Program-made: the position numbers and the translations under genes
Notes under the pieces: generated by a model
What the model saw: only the letters and a program-made list of their open reading frames with translations
Told to the model about the DNA's origin: nothing
Database searches by the model: none
Part shown: positions 17,901 through 25,543 of the stretch, piece after piece
Layout: each line of letters starts with the position of its first letter
Position numbering within the stretch: position 1 is the stretch's first letter
Assembly (NCBI GenBank): GCA_964436305.1
Contig: CAYTCI010000002.1
Location: 1 to 64,000, forward strand
Direction: 5' to 3'
From: JAKPUX01 sp964436305
GTDB lineage: Bacteria > Zhuqueibacterota > Zhuqueibacteria > Residuimicrobiales > Residuimicrobiaceae
DNA: 64,000 nucleotides

Positions 17901-18359
17901 GATCAGCAGCAGGTCAACCCTGCCCTCGATCAGGCCCAGTGCCTGCTCGAGATAGCTGGCATGCAGGTCGGCGAAGGTGGTCTGGCCGAGGGAGATGAGT
18001 CTGGTCCCCGGCCCGATCGAGCCGGCCACATAGCGCGGCCCGCCTGCGGCTGCGGCCGCCCGCCGGGCGATTTCGCCGGCTGCACGGTTGATGACACGGG
18101 TCTCCGCCTCCAGACCGTACTCCGCCAAAACGATGCGGTTGGCTCCGAAGGTGTTGGTCTCGACCACATCGGCTCCCGCCGCATAATACTCGTCATGGAT
18201 GGCGCCGATCCGCTCCGGGGCTGTGAGATTGAGGATCTCGTTGCAGCCCGTCTTGCCGGCCCATTCCGCGTCAGTGATCGCCATCCCCTGGATCTGCGTG
18301 CCCATGGCACCGTCGAACAGCAACACCCGGTGCTGCCGCAGTTGTTCACGAAAGGTCAT
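14967..18359 (-). CDS. metH: Cobalamin-dependent methionine synthase
   Basis: From the ATG at 18359 (AGAGGG upstream; the in-frame ATG at 18422 lies on the promoter) the protein has ~1130 residues with all four MetH modules. These are the homocysteine-binding barrel with zinc cysteines (GLNCATGPEAM, then GGCCGTTP), the pterin-binding barrel (GERANTNGSKLFRDYL), the B12 domain with DVHDIGKNLV (the His that ligates cobalt), and the C-terminal AdoMet reactivation domain (RGSRYSFGYPACPDL, ending KYFNIQ). It transfers a methyl group from methyltetrahydrofolate to homocysteine. A very long open frame on the opposite strand is an artefact of codon bias. Confidence 0.97.
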   Translation of the reverse strand: MTFREQLRQHRVLLFDGAMGTQIQGMAITDAEWAGKTGCNEILNLTAPERIGAIHDEYYAAGADVVETNTFGANRIVLAEYGLEAETRVINRAAGEIARRAAAAAGGPRYVAGSIGPGTRLISLGQTTFADLHASYLEQALGLIEGRVDLLLIETCQDLLQIKTALLACRDAMQSLGRDLPLAVSVTVETTGTLLVGSEISAVLAALAPYGIEILGLNCATGPEAMRPYIQQIAAEFPGAVLCQPNAGLPENVGGEMVYTLGEEAFVRPLAAMVREEGVQLAGGCCGTTPAYIRRLAAELAGVVPPPRRPQPAAAVSSLFSGVTLRQEPAPFYVGERANTNGSKLFRDYLLAEDWDGVVTVGIEQQQTGAHGVDLCVAYTGRDELADMRQAVSRFATRVQLPLFIDSTDVRVIEAALQRYGGRAVINSINLEEGEARADTICALAKRYGAALIALTIDEKGMALEVDRKLAVARRLYDIAVGRHGLRPEDLIFDTLTFTLGSGDASLKSAGIATLEGIRRVKAELPGVFTLLGVSNISFGLAPYARERLNSVFLAEAVEAGLDLAIVNVKKIIPLFQIDAADLERCRDLIFNRGDNPLFDFISHFDSRAGKPAATVDDDSRLAVTERIRKRVIAGNRSGLEPMLMEALQSASALEIINSQLIPAMREVGDLFGSGRMQLPFVLQSAEVMKFAVDKLQPFMDRSEAPAQRSIVLATVRGDVHDIGKNLVDIILTNNGYKVYNLGIKCEIETMIQKALEVGADALGMSGLLVKSTVVMKENLEELQRRGLHCPVLLGGAALTRSYVDGVCAPLYDAPVVYCADAFEGLAAMDRLREGTLTATPAAPRPTAMPAAAPARESAPIRRDIEIPVPPFWGDRIVEEIDLDTVFSYLTESVLFRGRWGYRRGKLSAEEYQRLLEEHVVPEFEALKARCRQEKLLVPRVVYGYYPCNSEGDEVILYHPEEATEWVRFSFPRERQAPYRCIADYFLPRSAGRHDLIALQVATVGDRAAAETKRLYQENAYKEYLLLHGLSVESAEALAEYWHRKVREELGITAEDGRSVEEFVVQTYRGSRYSFGYPACPDLAENRKLFALLRPERIGVTLTEGDQMEPEQSTSAIVVHHPQAKYFNIQ

Positions 18360-18393
18360 CGCTCTTCCCTCTGCTGGTGGATCAAATCCCCTG

Positions 18394-18422
18394 AAGCTAC
18401 TAAAATTCTGGCAGTTTTTCAA
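18394..18422 (-). promoter_or_regulatory. Candidate metH promoter TTGAAA-17-TAGCTT
   Basis: On the minus strand TTGAAA (18422-18417), a 17-bp spacer and TAGCTT (18399-18394) lie ~35 bp before the metH ATG. It supports the start at 18359. There is no room for a B12 or SAM riboswitch in the leader. Confidence 0.45.
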
Positions 18423-18441
18423 GCCCTTATTGGGAGAATGA

Positions 18442-18470
18442 TTGCAGGGCAGACGAAAAATGACTATATT
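18442..18470 (+). promoter_or_regulatory. Promoter for mazG, TTGCAG-17-TATATT
   Basis: TTGCAG (18442-18447), a 17-bp spacer and TATATT (18465-18470) lie 40 bp before the mazG ATG, divergent from the metH promoter. Confidence 0.55.
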
Positions 18471-18509
18471 TTTCTCTCTTTAAGAAGGTTCAATCCGGAA
18501 AGGAAGGGC

Positions 18510-19313
18510 ATGGTAAAAGAGATGGCAAAACAAGAGAGCGATAACCGCCGTTTTAACCGGCTGGTGGAGATTATGGCCCTGCTGCGCAGCGAAGAGGGCT
18601 GCCCCTGGGACCGCGAGCAGACGCACGCCTCGCTGCGCCAGCATCTGCTTGAGGAGAGCTATGAGGTCATCGAGACCATCGATGAGGGACGCCTCGACGA
18701 CCTGGCGGGCGAACTCGGCGACGTCCTGCTGCAGGTGGTCTTTCATGCCCAGATGGCCGCCGAGGCGGGGCGCTTCACCATCGAGGACGTCCTCGAGCAT
18801 ATCAACGCCAAGCTGGAGCGCCGCCACCCCCACATCTTTGGCGACGCCGTCATCAAGAGCGCAGAGGAGCAGGTGATGGCCTGGGAACAGTCCAAGCTCA
18901 GGAAAGAGGGCAAGAAATCGGCGATCGACGGGGTGCCCAAAGAGCTGCCGGCCCTGATCCGCGCCTATCGCATCCAGAACAAGGCGGCTGCGGTCGGCTT
19001 TGACTGGCCGGAGACGGCGCCGGTCTGGGACAAGATCCGTGAGGAGATGGGCGAACTCGAGGAGGCGGTAGGCGCCGCCAGCCCGGAACGGATCAGCGAT
19101 GAACTCGGGGACCTGCTCTTTTCCATCGTCAACATCTCACGGTTCCTCAAGGTCAATCCCGAGGATGCCCTGCGCGGCACGATCGAAAAATTCTCACGGC
19201 GATTTCATGCAGTGGAGGAGACCATGGCCCGCCAGGGGCGCCGCATGGAAGAGTCGACCCTGGCGGAGATGGACCGGATCTGGGAAGAGGTCAAGCGGGC
19301 GGAGCGTGGCTAA
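18510..19313 (+). CDS. mazG: Nucleoside triphosphate pyrophosphohydrolase MazG
   Basis: The 267-residue protein holds two MazG helical repeats. The first has EEGCPWDREQTHASLRQHLLEESYEV and the acidic ELGDVLLQVVFHAQMA; the second has EEMGELEEAV and DELGDLLFSIVNISRF. The EExxE and ExxD clusters bind magnesium. Length equals the E. coli enzyme (263). It hydrolyses NTPs to NMPs and pyrophosphate, removing damaged nucleotides and lowering ppGpp. AGGA sits 5 nt before the ATG. The frame is open far upstream on this strand, antisense to metH, but nothing supports an earlier start. The stop overlaps the convergent HIT gene by 4 nt. Confidence 0.95.
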   Translation: MVKEMAKQESDNRRFNRLVEIMALLRSEEGCPWDREQTHASLRQHLLEESYEVIETIDEGRLDDLAGELGDVLLQVVFHAQMAAEAGRFTIEDVLEHINAKLERRHPHIFGDAVIKSAEEQVMAWEQSKLRKEGKKSAIDGVPKELPALIRAYRIQNKAAAVGFDWPETAPVWDKIREEMGELEEAVGAASPERISDELGDLLFSIVNISRFLKVNPEDALRGTIEKFSRRFHAVEETMARQGRRMEESTLAEMDRIWEEVKRAERG

Positions 19314-19783
19314 AAGAGGCCGTGCAGGGCTTCCCAGGATTCCTGCAAGCCCTGCGAGAGCACCTTGGTGTGGCCGGTGACCGGCATGAAATTGGTATCG
19401 CCGTTCCAGCGCGGCACGATATGGAAATGCAGGTGCTCGTCGATGCCGGCCCCGGCGACCCGGCCCAGATTCATGCCGATGTTGAAGCCCTGCGGATGCA
19501 TCTGCGCCCCGAGCACCTCGGTGCAGCGGCCGAGCAGGTGCATCATCTCGCGTTGCTCGTCTGCGCTGAGGCCGGCCAGATCGGCGGTATGGCGGTAGGG
19601 GACGACCATGAGATGGCCGTTGTTGTAGGGATAAAAGTTCATGATGACGAAGCAGGCGGCGCCGCGATGCAGGATCAGGTTCTCGCGGTCACGCGCTTCG
19701 CGCGGTTTGTCGCAAAAGATGCATCCCACCGGTTTTTCCTGCAGGATATACTCCATGCGCCACGGCGCCCACAGCTTTTCCAT
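19310..19783 (-). CDS. HIT family hydrolase (Ap4A phosphorylase-like)
   Basis: From the ATG at 19783 (GGAGAAGG upstream) this is a 157-residue HIT protein. The HxHxHxx motif is EHLHFHIVPRW, and the N-terminal CIFC pair could form half a zinc site. The N-terminus LWAPWRMEYI is typical of the Ap4A-phosphorylase-like/histidine-triad group that hydrolyses or phosphorolyses dinucleoside polyphosphates and aminoacyl adenylates. An in-frame ATG at 19846 would add 21 residues but would lie upstream of the terminator-like hairpin. Confidence 0.93.
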   Translation of the reverse strand: MEKLWAPWRMEYILQEKPVGCIFCDKPREARDRENLILHRGAACFVIMNFYPYNNGHLMVVPYRHTADLAGLSADEQREMMHLLGRCTEVLGAQMHPQGFNIGMNLGRVAGAGIDEHLHFHIVPRWNGDTNFMPVTGHTKVLSQGLQESWEALHGLF

Positions 19784-19797
19784 GCCTTCTCCTTTAT

Positions 19798-19833
19798 AAT
19801 AAAAAGCCCTCCCCTGCGAGGCAGCGGGAGGGC
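19798..19833 (-). terminator. Intrinsic terminator between the EF-G-like gene and the HIT gene
   Basis: Read on the minus strand, GCCCTCCC and GGGAGGGC (plus-strand 19806-19813 and 19826-19833) form a stem followed by TTTTTATTA. It ends the EF-G-like transcript just before the HIT gene ribosome site, so HIT expression depends on read-through or a separate promoter. Confidence 0.7.
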
Positions 19834-19854
19834 GTACCGGGAACAATCCCTTGC

Positions 19855-21942
19855 CTAGTGGGCAGCGGCTTTTTCCGCCTGGGCTTCGGCGATGACCTTG
19901 GTTTCGACCTCCTTCGGCATCGGATCGTAGTGCGAGAATTTGCGCGTATAGGAGGCGCGCCCCTGGGTCAGCGAGCGCAGGGTGCTGCTGTAGTTATGCA
20001 GCTCGGCGAGGGGGATCTTGGCCTTGACCACCTGGAAGCGGCCGATCGATTCCATGCCCATGATGCGGCCGCGGCGGCTGTTGAGATCGCCCATGATGTC
20101 GCCCATATTCTCCTCGGGGCACTTGACCTCGATGTCATAGATCGGCTCGAGCAGGATCGGCTTGGCCGACTGGACGCACATTTTGAAGACCTCGCGGCCG
20201 GCGATCTGGAAGGCGATATCCTTCGAGTCGACCGGGTGCTCCTTGCCGTCATAGACGATGGCCTTGACGTCGACGATGCGGTAACCGGCGATGGCACCCT
20301 CCTCGAGGATCTGGCGGACGCCCTTTTCGATCGAGGGGATGAAGGGCCCGGAGATCGAGCCGCCGACGATCTGGGATTCGAATTCAAACCCGGCGCCGCG
20401 CTGCATCGGCTCGATGCGCATCCAGACTTCGGCAAACTGGCCGGCGCCACCGGTCTGCTTCTTGTGACGGTACTTCTCATCCGCCTTGCCGGTGATCGTC
20501 TCGCGATAGGCGATCCGAGGCTTCTTCTGTTCCACCTCGACGCCATAGCGCTCCCTGAGGCGGTTGACGATGACCGCAAGATGGATCTCACCCTGACCGG
20601 AGAGGACCGTCTGCTTGAGCTCGGGATTGATCTCGATGGTGAAGCTCGGGTCGGTTTCGTTGAGGGTGTGCAGACCGGACGAGATCTTGTCCTCATCGCC
20701 CTTGCTCTTCGGCGTCACCGCCACCTGGACCACCGGTTCGGGGAAGAGGACCGCCGGAAAGACCACCGGTTTTTTGCGGTCGGCCAGGGTGTTGTTGGTA
20801 TGGGTGTTGCGCAGCTTGACCAGGGCGGCGATATCGCCGGCGATGAGGGTACCCATCTCCTTGCGGTTGCGGCCGTTGAGCTCATAGATCTGGCCGATCT
20901 TTTCGGTGATGTTGTTGGAGGTGTTGAGCACCTCATCGCCTGACTTGATCTGGCCGGAATAGACGCGGATGAGCGAGAGCTCGCCGACGTGCATTTCGGA
21001 GAGGGTCTTGAAGATCAGGCCGCTGAAAGGGGCCTTGACATCCGTGGCGACCTGGACCGCGGCGCCGCTGCCGTCGACGGCTGCTGCGGCCGGGCGATCG
21101 CTGGGCGCGGGAGCGTAATCGGCGATGAAGTCGAGCAGCGGCATGCTGCCGATATTGCGATTGGCCGCTCCACACAGCACCGGGTAGATCGTCGCCTTGC
21201 AGATGCCGGCGCGGAGGCCGCGGGTGATCTCGTCGGCGGTCAGCTCGCCCGCCTCAAAGTACTTTTCGAGGATGGCGTCATCGGCCTCGGCAATCTTTTC
21301 GATCAGGGCATTGCGCATCTCGTCGGCGCGCCCCTTCAGGTCGGCCGGGATCTCCTCGACCTTGTACTTGCCGCTGCCATCGCTCTGGAAGGTCAGCTTT
21401 TTCATTGCCAGCAGATCGATGACGGCGTTAAAACCCTCGCCCTCCGCGACGGGGAATTGCACCGGGATCACGCTGAAGCCGTAGGCCTCCTGGGTCTCGG
21501 CGACGATCTTGTTGAAATTGGCATGCTCCTTGTCGAGGCGGTTGATGAAGAAGAGACGCGGCGACTTATTCTTCTCGAGAACGTCCCAGGCCATATCGGT
21601 GCCGACCTCGATGCCGGAGACGCCGTTGATCAGGACCACCGCCAGATCGGTGACCCGGATACCGCAGTGTACCTCGCCGATGAAATCGGGATAGCCCGGC
21701 AGGTCGAGGAGGTTGAACTTGCACTTTTTCCAGTCAACGGTCATCAGGGCGGTACTGATCGATATCTTGCGTTCGATTTCATCCTGGCGATAGTCCGAGG
21801 TGGTGGTGCCATCGTCGATCGTGCCGAGACGGGTGACCGCGCCGGCGGCGAAGAGCATGCCTTCCACGAGGGTCGTTTTGCCTGTCGATTGGTGTGAGAC
21901 CAGGCCGACATTGCGGATATCATTGGGGCCGTAATCTTTCAC
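19855..21942 (-). CDS. Elongation factor G-like translational GTPase (EF-G paralogue)
   Basis: The 695-residue protein has the five EF-G domains: GTPase (~1-270), domain II, III, IV (~470-600) and V. It groups with EF-G-2/FusA2-like paralogues rather than canonical FusA. G1 is SHQSTGKT (17-23), G3 is DLPGYPDF and G4 is NRLDKE. In canonical EF-G the G3 motif is DTPGH, whose His activates water for GTP hydrolysis; here residue 84 is Tyr. Domain IV keeps GGAGQFAEVWMRIEP. The role of such paralogues is poorly defined (no translocation in some, ribosome rescue or stress in others). It lies downstream of an AMP-ligase gene. Confidence 0.9.
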   Translation of the reverse strand: MKDYGPNDIRNVGLVSHQSTGKTTLVEGMLFAAGAVTRLGTIDDGTTTSDYRQDEIERKISISTALMTVDWKKCKFNLLDLPGYPDFIGEVHCGIRVTDLAVVLINGVSGIEVGTDMAWDVLEKNKSPRLFFINRLDKEHANFNKIVAETQEAYGFSVIPVQFPVAEGEGFNAVIDLLAMKKLTFQSDGSGKYKVEEIPADLKGRADEMRNALIEKIAEADDAILEKYFEAGELTADEITRGLRAGICKATIYPVLCGAANRNIGSMPLLDFIADYAPAPSDRPAAAAVDGSGAAVQVATDVKAPFSGLIFKTLSEMHVGELSLIRVYSGQIKSGDEVLNTSNNITEKIGQIYELNGRNRKEMGTLIAGDIAALVKLRNTHTNNTLADRKKPVVFPAVLFPEPVVQVAVTPKSKGDEDKISSGLHTLNETDPSFTIEINPELKQTVLSGQGEIHLAVIVNRLRERYGVEVEQKKPRIAYRETITGKADEKYRHKKQTGGAGQFAEVWMRIEPMQRGAGFEFESQIVGGSISGPFIPSIEKGVRQILEEGAIAGYRIVDVKAIVYDGKEHPVDSKDIAFQIAGREVFKMCVQSAKPILLEPIYDIEVKCPEENMGDIMGDLNSRRGRIMGMESIGRFQVVKAKIPLAELHNYSSTLRSLTQGRASYTRKFSHYDPMPKEVETKVIAEAQAEKAAAH

Positions 21943-22005
21943 GATGGTTCTCCTTTTGTTTGCCCCTGTGTCGAGAGGGGGCGGTCCGTTTTATGCTGAA
22001 CTGAA

Positions 22006-23547
22006 CTATTGTTTGCCATGAAGAGCGGCGCGGCTCTGGGCGGCGTCGCTGCGGAGCTTGTTTTTCAGGATTCTGCCGGTCGGCGTCTTCGGCAGGGCAC
22101 TGACGAATTCGACGTGCCGTGGGCTTTTGTAGACCGGCATGGACTCGCGGCACCAGGCGATCACCTCGTCGCGGCTGAGGCTGGCGCCGGGGTGCAACAC
22201 CAGCACGGCCTTGACCTCCTGGCCTTGCGCCGGGTCGGGGATGCCCACCACCGCTGCTTCGGCGATCGCCGGATGGCGGGTGAGGACCTCTTCCACCTCG
22301 AAGGAGAAGATCTGGAAGCCGCCCTTGGTGATGATATCCTCCTTGCGCTCCTGCACAAAGAGAAAGTGCTCGTCGTCAAGGTAGCCGATATCCCCGGAAA
22401 AGAACCATTCGTCGCGCAACCGCTGCAGGGTCTTGTCGGGCTTGTTGTGGTAGCCCTGCATCATGCTCGGGCTCTTGACCCAGATCTCGCCGCTCTGATG
22501 CGGGCGCAGCTGCATCCCCTCTTCATTGAGGATGCACACCTCGACGCCGAGCAGGGGCAAGCCGGCGGAGCCGGCCTTGCGCTCGCGGTTGATGCGGGTG
22601 GAGGTGACCAGCGGACCTGCCTCGGTAAAGCCATAGGCTTCGAGCAGGTGGCCGTGGTATTTGGACTCAAAGGCCTCGACCACGCCGGCCTGCAACTGGG
22701 CGCCGTAGCTCAGGGCATATTTCAGGGTGGTCACTGGCGGATCGGGGGGATCCATCTCTGCCAGGATCCGGAAGATGTCGGGCACGGCCGGCAGATAGGT
22801 GATCTGTTGGTCGCGCAGAGCGGCGATCGCTTCCGCGGCGACGAAGCGCGGCTGCAGGACGACGCTGGCGCCGGCATAAAAAGCGCCGTGCATCGCCAGG
22901 GTCTGGCCGAGCGGATGGTAGAGCGGCAGCAGCGCCAGGATGCGGTCGTCGATGGTGATGCGGAACATCTCGGAATAGGTGGTAGCGCTGGCCACCAGGG
23001 CGGCGTGGGTGAATTCCGCCCCGAGAGCCTCTTCGGTGCTGCCGGCGAGATAGTTGATGACCGCCAGATCGTCGGGTCCGCTGACCGGATCGGCTCTCTG
23101 TTCGGGCGAGCGCGCGATCAACTGGGTGAGGGAGAGGGCCGGGTGGGGCACGCTTTCGCCGAGGAGGAGCCAGAGGGTGCAGCCGCGCGCCTGGGTGAGG
23201 GCGGATTGCACCTGCGCCGTAAAGCCGGACCAGGAGATGATGGCGCGGCAGCCGCTGTGCTGCAGGACGGCGGCGAGTTCGGCCTCGCGGGCGAGGATAT
23301 TCAGCGGGACGACGACGGCGCCGATGTGCAGCAAGGCGTAATAGCTGATGCAGAAATGGGGGAGGTTGGGCAGATGGAGGGCGACGCGGTCGCCGCGCTG
23401 GATCCCGAGACTTTGCAGTCCGGCGGCCAGACGGCGGACGGCTGCATAAAAACGGCGATACTCAATTCTTTGGCTGCCGAAAACCATGGCGCAGTTTTCT
23501 GGCATTGTATTTGCAACTTTATTCAGATGCGCATCGAGCGTCGGCAA
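22006..23547 (-). CDS. AMP-forming acyl-CoA synthetase/ligase family protein
   Basis: The 513-residue protein has the adenylate-forming fold: an N-terminal domain through YGFTEAGPLVTS (A5 motif), SGDIGYLDDEHF (A7), ERKEDIITKGG (A8 region) and a C-terminal PKTPTGRILKNKLR with the A10 lysine. The phosphate-binding A3 loop (~166-180) reads YLAGSTEEALGAEFTH instead of a YTSGTTGxPKG-type loop, losing the Pro and Lys. The TTG at 23547 is the longest plausible start; a start at ATG 23505 is possible, and neither has a clear ribosome site. Substrate unknown, most likely a fatty acid. It is divergent from the S41 peptidase gene. Confidence 0.85.
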   Translation of the reverse strand: MPTLDAHLNKVANTMPENCAMVFGSQRIEYRRFYAAVRRLAAGLQSLGIQRGDRVALHLPNLPHFCISYYALLHIGAVVVPLNILAREAELAAVLQHSGCRAIISWSGFTAQVQSALTQARGCTLWLLLGESVPHPALSLTQLIARSPEQRADPVSGPDDLAVINYLAGSTEEALGAEFTHAALVASATTYSEMFRITIDDRILALLPLYHPLGQTLAMHGAFYAGASVVLQPRFVAAEAIAALRDQQITYLPAVPDIFRILAEMDPPDPPVTTLKYALSYGAQLQAGVVEAFESKYHGHLLEAYGFTEAGPLVTSTRINRERKAGSAGLPLLGVEVCILNEEGMQLRPHQSGEIWVKSPSMMQGYHNKPDKTLQRLRDEWFFSGDIGYLDDEHFLFVQERKEDIITKGGFQIFSFEVEEVLTRHPAIAEAAVVGIPDPAQGQEVKAVLVLHPGASLSRDEVIAWCRESMPVYKSPRHVEFVSALPKTPTGRILKNKLRSDAAQSRAALHGKQ

Positions 23548-23773
23548 ATAATATACCTGTAAAAAAATGATTATATTATTATTACAATTTTTCCAGCAGC
23601 AAATCCGGGTGTCGCCGCCGGGTCAAAACCGGACAGGGGTGACCCAACCCGGGCTCCCCGGATGCGAGGCTGCTTTCGATTATATCCCAAAAAATTACTT
23701 CTAAACTTTGAAAATGTCAAGAGAATTCTCTCTTGAGACTTGTATAACTTGGATTTTATCCTTAACTTTACGC

Positions 23774-25300
23774 ATGGCTCACCTCCGCCCCAAATCGCGG
23801 CGCCTGCTCGCCGCCGGCATCGCCCTGACTGCGATCATCCTCTGGATCGGGCCTCCCCGTTTGCTGCAGGCGGCCCAGCGCGCCTACAGCAAGATGATGA
23901 TCCTCTCGATGGTCCTCGACAAGATCGAGCGCTTTTATGTGGACGATCATGACCCCAACGATCTCATCGACCATGCCATCAGCGGAATTCTTGGCGCCCT
24001 CGACCCCCATTCGGTCTATCTCACCCCGGAGGAATTTGCCTCTTACAAGGGCTCCTATCAGGGCTATCAGGGGATCGGGCTGAAGTACAACCGCCTGCCC
24101 GAGAAACTTCTGGTCGCCGCGGTCGTGCCCGGCGGCCCGGCTGCAGAGGCGGGCATCCGCCCCGGCGACAAGATCATGCGCATCAGCGGCCGGATGGCGC
24201 AGTATATCGACGACAAGGAGCTGCCGGGGCTGCTGCAGGAGCCGGTTGTGCGCCTCGAGATCGAGCGCGAGGGGGTGCGCGATCTGCTGCCCTTCGCCAT
24301 CAGCAAGCGGGTCATCGTGCCGCAAACCATCAGCAGTGCCTTTATGCTCAACGATTCGGTCGCCTATCTCCGCCTCGAGCGTTTCATTCAGACGACCCCG
24401 GCCGAATTCGATCAGGCCTGGGGCCGGCTGCGCGCCGCCAAACCGAGCCATCTCCTTCTCGATCTGCGCGATAACTTTGGCGGGGATCTGCAGGCCGGCA
24501 TCAAGGTGGCCGACCGCTTTCTCACCGCCGGCCGCATGATCGCCTACACCACCGGGCGGGGCCCCGGGGCAAATATGGAATTTCGCGCCGGCGCGGAGAA
24601 CAAGTTTCCCGCCCTGCCGGTCATCGTCCTGATCAACGGCGGTTCGGCCAGCGATGCCGAGATCGTCGCCGGCGCCCTGCAGGACTGGGAGCGCGCCCTG
24701 CTGATCGGCCGCCCGAGTTTTGGCAAGGCGCTGGTCCAGAGCGAATTCACCTTTCAGGACGGCTCGGCGCTTTTGTTGACCACCGCGCGTTTTTTTACCC
24801 CCCTGGGCCGTTCGATGTCGCGCGCCAGCGACAGCAGCGCCGGCGGCGAAGCCGCCTTTGTGCGCACCGCGAGCGGCCGCCTGTTGCCGGCCAGCGGCTG
24901 CATCGTCCCCGACGTCGAGCTGCCCGAGGATTCGCTCGATCACTCGCCGGCCCTGCAGCGCCTGCTCGCAGCCCGCGAAAATCCCCTCGCCATCTTTAGC
25001 GAGACCTTTGCCGCCGCCCACCCTGAACTGGCCCGCGACCGCGATGCCTTCATCCGCGAGTTTCAGCCCTCCGAACCCCTGCTGCGTGACCTGCAGCAGG
25101 CCGCCCGCCAGGCCGGTGTCCACTTTACCCCGCAGGATCTCAGCCGCAACCGCGAGTCGGTGCGCTTCTTGCTCAAGCGTGAAATCGCCGCCATGATCTG
25201 GGGCGAAGAGGTGCGCACCATGATTACAGTCCTCGAGGACAAGCAGGTGCAGGGCTGTGCCCGCTACTGGCACCGCGCCCGCCTGCTCATCCGGCGCTGA
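23774..25300 (+). CDS. S41 family C-terminal processing peptidase with PDZ domain
   Basis: From ATG 23774 the protein has ~508 residues: an N-terminal signal anchor (ALTAIILWIGPPRLL), a cap region with ALDPHSVYLTPEEF, a PDZ domain (~95-170, AGIRPGDKIMRISG) and the protease core. The Ser-Lys dyad is Ser293 in NGGSASDAEIVAGAL and Lys318 in PSFGKALVQ, 25 residues apart as in CtpA/Prc. It probably cleaves periplasmic proteins near their C-termini. The frame is open back to TTG 23708, and no ribosome site distinguishes the two starts. The leader 23548-23773 is AT-rich and divergent from the ligase gene. Confidence 0.93.
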   Translation: MAHLRPKSRRLLAAGIALTAIILWIGPPRLLQAAQRAYSKMMILSMVLDKIERFYVDDHDPNDLIDHAISGILGALDPHSVYLTPEEFASYKGSYQGYQGIGLKYNRLPEKLLVAAVVPGGPAAEAGIRPGDKIMRISGRMAQYIDDKELPGLLQEPVVRLEIEREGVRDLLPFAISKRVIVPQTISSAFMLNDSVAYLRLERFIQTTPAEFDQAWGRLRAAKPSHLLLDLRDNFGGDLQAGIKVADRFLTAGRMIAYTTGRGPGANMEFRAGAENKFPALPVIVLINGGSASDAEIVAGALQDWERALLIGRPSFGKALVQSEFTFQDGSALLLTTARFFTPLGRSMSRASDSSAGGEAAFVRTASGRLLPASGCIVPDVELPEDSLDHSPALQRLLAARENPLAIFSETFAAAHPELARDRDAFIREFQPSEPLLRDLQQAARQAGVHFTPQDLSRNRESVRFLLKREIAAMIWGEEVRTMITVLEDKQVQGCARYWHRARLLIRR

Positions 25301-25388
25301 AACCGGCCCGATCCCCTTTTGCCCCCTTTTACCCACGAATAAGCCTCTCCTCCCGCTGCCGCGAGGCCGCAGAATCCCAAAAAAGAGC

Positions 25389-25417
25389 TTGACATAGTCT
25401 TGCATATATTGTATGTT
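25389..25417 (+). promoter_or_regulatory. Promoter TTGACA-17-TATGTT for the signalling block
   Basis: A consensus TTGACA (25389-25394), a 17-bp spacer and TATGTT (25412-25417). It is followed by two hairpins: ACTGGTCGG/CCGGCCAGT (25419-25439, one G-T pair) and CTCCC-GCAA-GGGAG (25505-25518), the second with a GNRA tetraloop. It is the best sigma-70 match in the window. Confidence 0.65.
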
Positions 25418-25543
25418 TACTGGTCGGTTTCCGGCCAGTCTTGACTCCGACGGGAATGGTTTGTCCGCTGATGGCGGCAAGCCGCAGGGCGGGGTGGTGT
25501 GGATCTCCCGCAAGGGAGCGTGTCGGCGGCCACAGCAACGCCC

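Noticed and set aside
18487..18498. GGTTCAATCC resembling a tRNA T-arm
   Set aside because: No acceptor, D or anticodon stem can be paired around it; it is the mazG leader.
15162..18509. Open frame of over 1,100 codons antisense to metH and in frame with mazG
   Set aside because: The translation is low-complexity Gly/Asp/Glu/Ala sequence typical of the antisense of GC-rich genes. MazG has its own promoter, ribosome site and normal length from 18510.
25419..25543. c-di-GMP (GEMM) riboswitch ahead of the GGDEF gene
   Set aside because: The conserved core sequences of the GEMM-I class are absent, although hairpins exist.
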